Source: Eledone cirrhosa (Eukaryota > Mollusca > Cephalopoda > Octopoda > Eledonidae). From it: a DNA stretch of 64,000 nt. The notes under the pieces are model-generated. The model was not told the DNA's origin, searched no databases, and was given only the letters and a program-made list of their open reading frames with translations. Of this stretch, positions 51,793-61,577 are shown one piece after another (positions within the stretch are counted from its first letter, which is position 1; each line of letters opens with the position of its first letter). The stretch spans positions 8,390,450-8,454,449 of the forward strand of contig OZ024740.1 of the NCBI GenBank assembly GCA_964016885.1. The letters run 5' to 3'. Made by a program: the position numbers and the translations under genes.

Positions 51793-53054
51793 GTATATCA
51801 GTTTCTATTGGTATGTCAGTTTCTATTGGTATGTCAGTTTCTATTGGTATATCAGTTTCGATTGGTATATCAGTTTCGATTGATATATCAGTTTCGAATA
51901 TTATGTCAGTTTCTACTGGTATGTCAGTTTCGATTGGTATATCAGTTCCGATTGGTATGTCAGTTTCGATTGGTATGTCAGTTTCGATTGGTATATCAGT
52001 TTCGATTGGTATGTAAGTTTCGATTGGTATGTCAATTTCAATTGGTATATCAGTTTCTATTGGTATGTCAGTTTCGAGTGGTATGTCAGTTTCTATTGGT
52101 ATATAAGTTTCGATTGATATATCAGTTTCGATTAGTATATCAGTTTCTATTGGTATGTCAGTTTTGATTGGTATATCAGTTTCGATTGGTATGTCAGTTT
52201 CGATTGGTATGTCAGTTTCGATTGGTATGTCAGTTTCGATTGGTATGTCAATTTCGATGTATATATCAGTTTCTATTAGTATGTTAGTTTCTATTGGAAT
52301 ATCAGTTTCGATTGGTATATCTGTTTCGATTAGTATGTCAGTTTCTATTTGTATGTTAGTTTCGATTGGTATATCAGTTTCTATTGGTATGTCAGTTTCG
52401 ATCGGTATGTCAGTTTCTATTGATATATCAGTTTCAATTGGCATATCACTTTCGATTGGTATATCAGTTTCTATTGGTATGTCAGTTTCTATTGGTATAT
52501 CAGTTTCTATTGGTATGTCAGTTTTGATTGGTATATCAGTTTCGATTGGTATGTCAGTTTCGATTGGTATGTCAGTTTCGATCGGTATGTCAATTTCGAT
52601 TGGTATATCAGTTTCGATTTGTATATCAGTTCCTATTGCTATATCTGTTTCTATTGGTATGTCAGTTTCAATTGGTATGTCAGTTTCGATTGGTATGTCA
52701 GTTTCGATTGGTTTATCAGTTCCGATTGGTATGTAAGTTTTGATTGGTATGTCAGTTTCGATTGATATATCAGTTTCGATTGGTATATCAGTTTCGATTG
52801 ATATATCAGTTTCGAATAGTATGACAGTTTCTACTGGTATGTCAGTTTCGATTAGCATATCAGTTTCGATTGGTATATCAGTTTCGATTAGTATGTCAGT
52901 TTCTATTAGTATGTTAGTTTCGATTAGTATATCAGTTTCTATTGGTATGTCAGTCTCGATCGGTATGTCAGTTTCGATTGGTATGTCAATTTCGATTTGT
53001 ATATCAGTTCCGATTGGTATATCAGTTTCGATTGGTATGTCAGTTTCGATTGGT

Positions 53055-55800
53055 ATGTCAATTTCGATTGGTATATCAGTTTCTATTGGTATATCAGTTT
53101 CTAATGGTATGTCAATTTCTATTGGTATATCAGATTCGATTGGTATATCACTTTCGATTAGTATGTCAGTTTCTATTGGTATGTCAGTTTTGATTGGTAT
53201 ATCAGTTTCAATTGGTATGTCAGTTTCGATTGGTATGTCAGTTTTGATTGGTTTATCAGTTTCAATTGGTATGTAAGTTTTGATTGGTATGTCAGTTTCG
53301 ATCGGGATGTCAGTTTCGATTGGTATATCAGTTGCTATTGGTATGTCAGTTTCGATTGGTATATTAATTTCGATTTGTATATCAGTTCCTATTGCTATAT
53401 CAGTTTCTATTGGTATGTCAGTTTCAATTGGTATGTAAGTTTCGATTGGTATATCAGTTTCGATTGGTATGTCAGTTTCGATTGGTATATCAGTTTCGAT
53501 TGGTATGTCAATTTCAATTAGTATGTCAGTTTCTATTGCTATATCAGTTTCGATTGGTATGTCAGTTTCGATTAGTATATCAGTTTCTATAGGTATGTCA
53601 GTTTCTATTGTTATATCAGTTTCGATTGGTATATCTGTTTCGATGGCATGTCAGTTTCGATTGGTATATCAGTTTCTATTGGTATATCAGTTTCGTTTGG
53701 TATGTCAGTTTCTATTGGTATGTCAATTTCGATTGGTATATAAGTTTAGATTACTATGTCAGTTTCTATTGGTATATCAGTTTCGATTGGTATATTAGTT
53801 TCGATTAGTATATCAGTTTCTATAGGTATGTTAGTTTCTATTGGTATATCAGTTTTGACTGGTATATCAGTTTCGATTAGTATGTCAGTTTCGATTGTTA
53901 TGTCAGTTTCGATTTGTATATCAGTTCCAATTGGTAAGTCAGTCTCGATTGGTATGTCGGTTTCGATTGGTATGTCAGTTTCGATTAGTATATCAGTTTA
54001 TATTGGTATCTCAGTTTCTATTGTTATATCACTTTCTATTGGTATGTCAGTTTCGATAGGTATGTCAGTTTCTATTGGTATATCAATTTCGATTGGTATG
54101 TAAGTTTCTATTGGTATGTCAGTTTCGATTGGTATATCAGTTTCGATTGGTATGTCAGTTTCAATTGTTATATCAGTTTCTATTTGTATGTCAATTAGGA
54201 TAGGTATGTCAGTTTCTATTGGTATATCAGTTTCGATTAGTATGTCAGTTTCTATTGGTATATCAGTTTCTATTGGTATGTCAGTTTTGAGTGGTATATC
54301 AGTTTCGATTGGTATGTTAGTTTCAATTGGTATGTCAGTTTCGATTGTTATGTCAGTTTCTATTGGTATATCAGTTTCGATTGGTATATCAGTTTCGATT
54401 AGTATGTCAGTTTCGATTATTATGTCAGTTTCGATTTGTATATCAGTTCCGATTGGTATGTCAGTCTCGATTGGTATGTCAGTTTCGATTGGTATATCAG
54501 TTTCGATTGGTATGTCGGTTTCGATTGGTATGTCAGTTTCGATTAGTATATCAGTTTATATTGGTATATCAGTTTCGATTGGTATGTAAGTTTCTATTGG
54601 TATGTCAGTTTCGATTGGTATATCAGTTTCGATTGGTATGTCAGTTTCAATTGTTATATCAGTTTCTATTTGTATGTCAATTAGGATAGGTATGTCAGTT
54701 TCTATTGGTATATCAGTTTCGATTGGTATATCAGTTTCGATTGGTATATCAGTTTCTATTGGTATGTCAGTTTCTATTGGTATATCAGTTTCGATTGGTA
54801 TATCAGTTTCGATTGATATATCAGTTTTGAATATTATGTCAGTTTCTACTGGTATGTCAGTTTCGATTGGTATATCAGTTCCGATTGGTATGTCAGTTTC
54901 GATTGGTATGTCAGTTTCGATTGGTATATCAGTTTCGATTGGTATGTAAGTTTCGATTGGTATGTCAATTTCAATTGGTATATCAGTTTCTATTGGTATG
55001 TCAGTTTCGAGTGGTATGTCAGTTTCTATTGGTATATAAGTTTCGATTGATATATCAGTTTCGATTAGTATATCAGTTTCTATTGGTATGTCAGTTTTGA
55101 TTGGTATATCAGTTTCGATTGGTATGTCAGTTTCGATTGGTATGTCAGTTTCGATTGGTATGTCAGTTTCGATTGGTATGTCAATTTCGATGTGTATATC
55201 AATTTCTATTAGTATGTTAGTTTCTATTGGAATATCAGTTTCGATTGGTATATCTGTTTCGATTAGTATGTCAGTTTCTATTTGTATGTTAGTTTCGATT
55301 GGTATATCAGTTTCTATTGGTATGTCAGTTTCGATCGGTATGTCAGTTTCTATTGATATATCAGTTTCGATTGGCATATCACTTTCGATTGGTATATCAG
55401 TTTCTATTGGTATGTCAGTTTCTATTGGTATATCAGTTTCTATTGGTATGTCAGTTTTGATTGGTATATCAGTTTCGATTGGTATGTCAGTTTCGATTGG
55501 TATGTCAGTTTCGATTGGTATATCAGTTTCGATTGGTATGTCAGTTTCGATCGGTATGTCAATTTCGATTGGTATATCAGTTTCGATTTGTATATCAGTT
55601 CCTATTGCTATATCTCTTTCTATTGGTATGTCAGTTTCAATTGGTATGTCAGTTTCGATTGGTATGTCAGTTTCGATTGGTTTATCAGTTCCGATTGGTA
55701 TGTAAGTTTTGATTGGTATGTCAGTTTCGATTGATATATCAGTTTCGATTGGTATATCAGTTTCTATTGGTATGTCAGTTTCTATTGGTATGTCAGTTTC
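53055..55800. repeat. HOR block J, copy 1
   Basis: The monomer series recurs from 56744 at an offset of 3,689 bp, rising to 3,725 bp after two extra monomers in the second copy. Landmarks are CGATGGCATGTCAG near 53642 (57331) and ATAAGTTTAGATTAC near 53741 (57430). Confidence 0.83.
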
Positions 55801-56743
55801 TATTGGTATATCAGTTTCGATTGGTATATCAGTTTCGATTGATATATCAGTTTCGAATAGTATGACAGTTTCTACTGGTATGTCAGTTTCGATTAGTATA
55901 TCAGTTTCTATTGGTATGTCAGTTTCTATTGGTATATCAGTTTCGATTGGTATATCAGTTTCGATTAGTATGTCAGTTTCTATTAGTATGTTAGTTTCGA
56001 TTAGTATATCAGTTTCTATTGGTATGTCAGTCTCGATCGGTATGTCAGTTTCGATTTGTATATCAGTTCCGATTGGTATATCAGTTTCGATTTGTATGTC
56101 AGTTTCGATTGGTATGTCAATTTCGATTGGTATATCAGTTTCTATTGGTATATCAGTTTCTAATGGTATGTCAATTTCTATTGGTATATCAGATTCGATT
56201 GGTATGTCACTTTCGATTAGTATGTCAGTTTCTATTGGTATGTCAGTTTTGATTGGTATATCAGTTTCAATTGGTATGTCAGTTTCGATTGGTATGTCAG
56301 TTTCGATTGGTTTATCAGTTTCAATTGGTATGTAAGTTTTGATTGGTATGTCAGTTTCGATCGGGATGTCAGTTTCGATTGGTATATCAGTTTCTATTGG
56401 TATGTCAGTTTCGATTGGTATATCAATTTCGATTTGTATATCAGTTCCTATTGCTATATCAGTTTCTATTGGTATGTCAGTTTCAATTGGTATGTAAGTT
56501 TCGATTGGTATATCAGTTTCGATTGGTATGTCAGTTTCGATTGGTATATCAGTTTCGATTGGTATGTCAATTTCAATTAGTATGTCAGTTTCTATTGCTA
56601 TATGAGTTTCGATTGGTATGTCTGTTTCGATTAGTATATCAGTTTCTATAGGTATGTCAGTTTCTATTGTTATATCAGTTTCGATTGGTATATCTGTTTC
56701 GATTAGTATGTCAGTTTCTATTGGTATATCAGTTTCTATTGGT

Positions 56744-59525
56744 ATGTCAATTTCGATTGGTATATCAGTTTCTATTGGTATATCAGTTTCTAATGGTATG
56801 TCAATTTCTATTGGTATATCAGATTCGATTGGTATATCACTTTCGATTAGTATGTCAGTTTCTATTGGTATGTCAGTTTTGATTTGTATATCAGTTTCAA
56901 TTGGTATGTCAGTTTCGATTGGTATGTCAGTTTCGATTGGTTTATCAGTTTCAATTGGTATGTAAGTTTTGATTGGTATGTCAGTTTCGATCGGGATGTC
57001 AGTTTCGATTGGTATATCAGTTTCTATTGGTATGTCAGTTTCGATTGGTATATTAATTTCGATTTGTATATCAGTTCCTATTGCTATATCAGTTTCTATT
57101 GGTATGTCAGTTTCAATTGGTATGTAAGTTTCGATTGGTATATCAGTTTCGATTGGTATGTCAGTTTCGATTGGTATATCAGTTTCGATTGGTATGTCAA
57201 TTTCAATTAGTATGTCAGTTTCTATTGCTATATCAGTTTCGATTGGTATGTCAGTTTCGATTAGTATATCAGTTTCTATAGGTATGTCAGTTTCTATTGT
57301 TATATCAGTTTCGATTGGTATATCTGTTTCGATGGCATGTCAGTTTCGATTGGTATATCAGTTTCTATTGGTATATCAGTTTCGTTTGGTATGTCAGTTT
57401 CTATTGGTATGTCAATTTCGATTGGTATATAAGTTTAGATTACTATGTCAGTTTCTATTGGTATATCAGTTTCGATTGGTATATTAGTTTCGATTAGTAT
57501 ATCAGTTTCTATAGGTATGTTAGTTTCTATTGGTATATCAGTTTTGACTGGTATATCAGTTTCGATTAGTATGTCAGTTTCGATTGTTATGTCAGTTTCG
57601 ATTTGTATATCAGTTCCGATTGGTAAGTCAGTCTCGATTGGTATGTCAGTTTCGATTGGTATATCAGTTTAGATTGGTATGTCGGTTTCGATTGGTATGT
57701 CAGTTTCGATTAGTATATCAGTTTATATTGGTATCTCAGTTTCTATTGTTATATCACTTTCTATTGGTATGTCAGTTTCGATAGGTATGTCAGTTTCTAT
57801 TGGTATATCAATTTCGATTTGTATGTAAGTTTCTATTGGTATGTCAGTTTCGATTGGTATATCAGTTTCGATTGGTATGTCAGTTTCAATTGTTATATCA
57901 GTTTCTATTTGTATGTCAATTAGGATAGGTATGTCAGTTTCTATTGGTATATCAGTTTCGATTAGTATGTCAGTTTCTATTGGTATATCAGTTTCTATTG
58001 GTATGTCAGTTTTGAGTGGTATATCAGTTTCGATTGGTATGTTAGTTTCAATTGGTATGTCAGTTTCGATTGTTATGTCAGTTTCTATTGGTATATCAGT
58101 TTCGATTGGTATATCAGTTTCGATTAGTATGTCAGTTTCGATTATTATGTCAGTTTCGATTTGTATATCAGTTCCGATTGGTATGTCAGTCTCGATTGGT
58201 ATGTCAGTTTCGATTGGTATATCAGTTTCGATTGGTATGTCGGTTTCGATTGGTATGTCAGTTTCGATTAGTATATCAGTTTATATTGGTATATCAGTTT
58301 CGATTGGTATGTAAGTTTCTATTGGTATGTCAGTTTCGATTGGTATATCAGTTTCGATTGGTATGTCAGTTTCAATTGTTATATCAGTTTCTATTTGTAT
58401 GTCAATTAGGATAGGTATGTCAGTTTCTATTGGTATATCAGTTTCGATTGGTATATCAGTTTCGATTGGTATATCAGTTTCTATTGGTATGTCAGTTTCT
58501 ATTGGTATATCAGTTTCGATTGGTATATCAGTTTCGATTGATATATCAGTTTTGAATATTATGTCAGTTTCTACTGGTATGTCAGTTTCGATTGGTATAT
58601 CAGTTCCGATTGGTATGTCAGTTTCGATTGGTATGTCAGTTTCGATTGGTATATCAGTTTCGATTGGTATGTAAGTTTCGATTGGTATGTCAATTTCAAT
58701 TGGTATATCAGTTTCTATTGGTATGTCAGTTTCGAGTGGTATGTCAGTTTCTATTGGTATATAAGTTTCGATTGATATATCAGTTTCGATTAGTATATCA
58801 GTTTCTATTGGTATGTCAGTTTTGATTGGTATATCAGTTTCGATTGGTATGTCAGTTTCGATTGGTATGTCAGTTTCGATTGGTATGTCAGTTTCGATTG
58901 GTATGTCAATTTCGATGTGTATATCAATTTCTATTAGTATGTTAGTTTCTATTGGAATATCAGTTTCGATTGGTATATCTGTTTCGATTAGTATGTCAGT
59001 TTCTATTTGTATGTTAGTTTCGATTGGTATATCAGTTTCTATTGGTATGTCAGTTTCGATCGGTATGTCAGTTTCTATTGATATATCAGTTTCGATTGGC
59101 ATATCACTTTCGATTGGTATATCAGTTTCTATTGGTATGTCAGTTTCTATTGGTATATCAGTTTCTATTGGTATGTCAGTTTTGATTGGTATATCAGTTT
59201 CGATTGGTATGTCAGTTTCGATTGGTATGTCAGTTTCGATTGGTATATCAGTTTCGATTGGTATGTCAGTTTCGATCGGTATGTCAATTTCGATTGGTAT
59301 ATCAGTTTCGATTTGTATATCAGTTCCTATTGCTATATCTCTTTCTATTGGTATGTCAGTTTCAATTGGTATGTCAGTTTCGATTGGTATGTCAGTTTCG
59401 ATTGGTTTATCAGTTCCGATTGGTATGTAAGTTTTGATTGGTATGTCAGTTTCGATTGATATATCAGTTTCGATTGGTATATCAGTTTCTATTGGTATGT
59501 CAGTTTCTATTGGTATGTCAGTTTC
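56744..59525. repeat. HOR block J, copy 2
   Basis: This is the second copy of 53055-55800. Its right part (57474-59525) was then duplicated again as block K, so the two duplications can be ordered in time: J first, K later. Positions 61577-62317 continue the J pattern at an offset of 5,777 bp, the sum of 3,725 and 2,052. Confidence 0.83.
57474..59525. repeat. HOR block K, copy 1 (2,052 bp)
   Basis: This unit of exactly 114 monomers is followed at once by its copy. By eye the two differ at three places only: GGTATGTCAG against GGTTTGTCAG near 59749, GTTTCTATTGG against GTTTATATTGG near 59884, and TTTCGAGTGG against TTTCTAGTGG near 60785. That is about 99.8% identity, the youngest kilobase-scale duplication in the window. 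Confidence 0.93.
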
Positions 59526-61577
59526 TATTGGTATATTAGTTTCGATTAGTATATCAGTTTCTATAGGTATGTTAGTTTCTATTGGTATATCAGTTTTGAC
59601 TGGTATATCAGTTTCGATTAGTATGTCAGTTTCGATTGTTATGTCAGTTTCGATTTGTATATCAGTTCCGATTGGTAAGTCAGTCTCGATTGGTATGTCA
59701 GTTTCGATTGGTATATCAGTTTAGATTGGTATGTCGGTTTCGATTGGTTTGTCAGTTTCGATTAGTATATCAGTTTATATTGGTATCTCAGTTTCTATTG
59801 TTATATCACTTTCTATTGGTATGTCAGTTTCGATAGGTATGTCAGTTTCTATTGGTATATCAATTTCGATTTGTATGTAAGTTTATATTGGTATGTCAGT
59901 TTCGATTGGTATATCAGTTTCGATTGGTATGTCAGTTTCAATTGTTATATCAGTTTCTATTTGTATGTCAATTAGGATAGGTATGTCAGTTTCTATTGGT
60001 ATATCAGTTTCGATTAGTATGTCAGTTTCTATTGGTATATCAGTTTCTATTGGTATGTCAGTTTTGAGTGGTATATCAGTTTCGATTGGTATGTTAGTTT
60101 CAATTGGTATGTCAGTTTCGATTGTTATGTCAGTTTCTATTGGTATATCAGTTTCGATTGGTATATCAGTTTCGATTAGTATGTCAGTTTCGATTATTAT
60201 GTCAGTTTCGATTTGTATATCAGTTCCGATTGGTATGTCAGTCTCGATTGGTATGTCAGTTTCGATTGGTATATCAGTTTCGATTGGTATGTCGGTTTCG
60301 ATTGGTATGTCAGTTTCGATTAGTATATCAGTTTATATTGGTATATCAGTTTCGATTGGTATGTAAGTTTCTATTGGTATGTCAGTTTCGATTGGTATAT
60401 CAGTTTCGATTGGTATGTCAGTTTCAATTGTTATATCAGTTTCTATTTGTATGTCAATTAGGATAGGTATGTCAGTTTCTATTGGTATATCAGTTTCGAT
60501 TGGTATATCAGTTTCGATTGGTATATCAGTTTCTATTGGTATGTCAGTTTCTATTGGTATATCAGTTTCGATTGGTATATCAGTTTCGATTGATATATCA
60601 GTTTTGAATATTATGTCAGTTTCTACTGGTATGTCAGTTTCGATTGGTATATCAGTTCCGATTGGTATGTCAGTTTCGATTGGTATGTCAGTTTCGATTG
60701 GTATATCAGTTTCGATTGGTATGTAAGTTTCGATTGGTATGTCAATTTCAATTGGTATATCAGTTTCTATTGGTATGTCAGTTTCTAGTGGTATGTCAGT
60801 TTCTATTGGTATATAAGTTTCGATTGATATATCAGTTTCGATTAGTATATCAGTTTCTATTGGTATGTCAGTTTTGATTGGTATATCAGTTTCGATTGGT
60901 ATGTCAGTTTCGATTGGTATGTCAGTTTCGATTGGTATGTCAGTTTCGATTGGTATGTCAATTTCGATGTGTATATCAATTTCTATTAGTATGTTAGTTT
61001 CTATTGGAATATCAGTTTCGATTGGTATATCTGTTTCGATTAGTATGTCAGTTTCTATTTGTATGTTAGTTTCGATTGGTATATCAGTTTCTATTGGTAT
61101 GTCAGTTTCGATCGGTATGTCAGTTTCTATTGATATATCAGTTTCGATTGGCATATCACTTTCGATTGGTATATCAGTTTCTATTGGTATGTCAGTTTCT
61201 ATTGGTATATCAGTTTCTATTGGTATGTCAGTTTTGATTGGTATATCAGTTTCGATTGGTATGTCAGTTTCGATTGGTATGTCAGTTTCGATTGGTATAT
61301 CAGTTTCGATTGGTATGTCAGTTTCGATCGGTATGTCAATTTCGATTGGTATATCAGTTTCGATTTGTATATCAGTTCCTATTGCTATATCTCTTTCTAT
61401 TGGTATGTCAGTTTCAATTGGTATGTCAGTTTCGATTGGTATGTCAGTTTCGATTGGTTTATCAGTTCCGATTGGTATGTAAGTTTTGATTGGTATGTCA
61501 GTTTCGATTGATATATCAGTTTCGATTGGTATATCAGTTTCTATTGGTATGTCAGTTTCTATTGGTATGTCAGTTTC
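59526..61577. repeat. HOR block K, copy 2 (2,052 bp)
   Basis: This is the tandem copy of 57474-59525 at an offset of 2,052 bp, with the three substitutions described for copy 1. The junction is at a GGTATATTAG monomer (57474-57487 and 59526-59539), whereas the sequence after 61577 reverts to the pattern following 55800. Confidence 0.93.
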
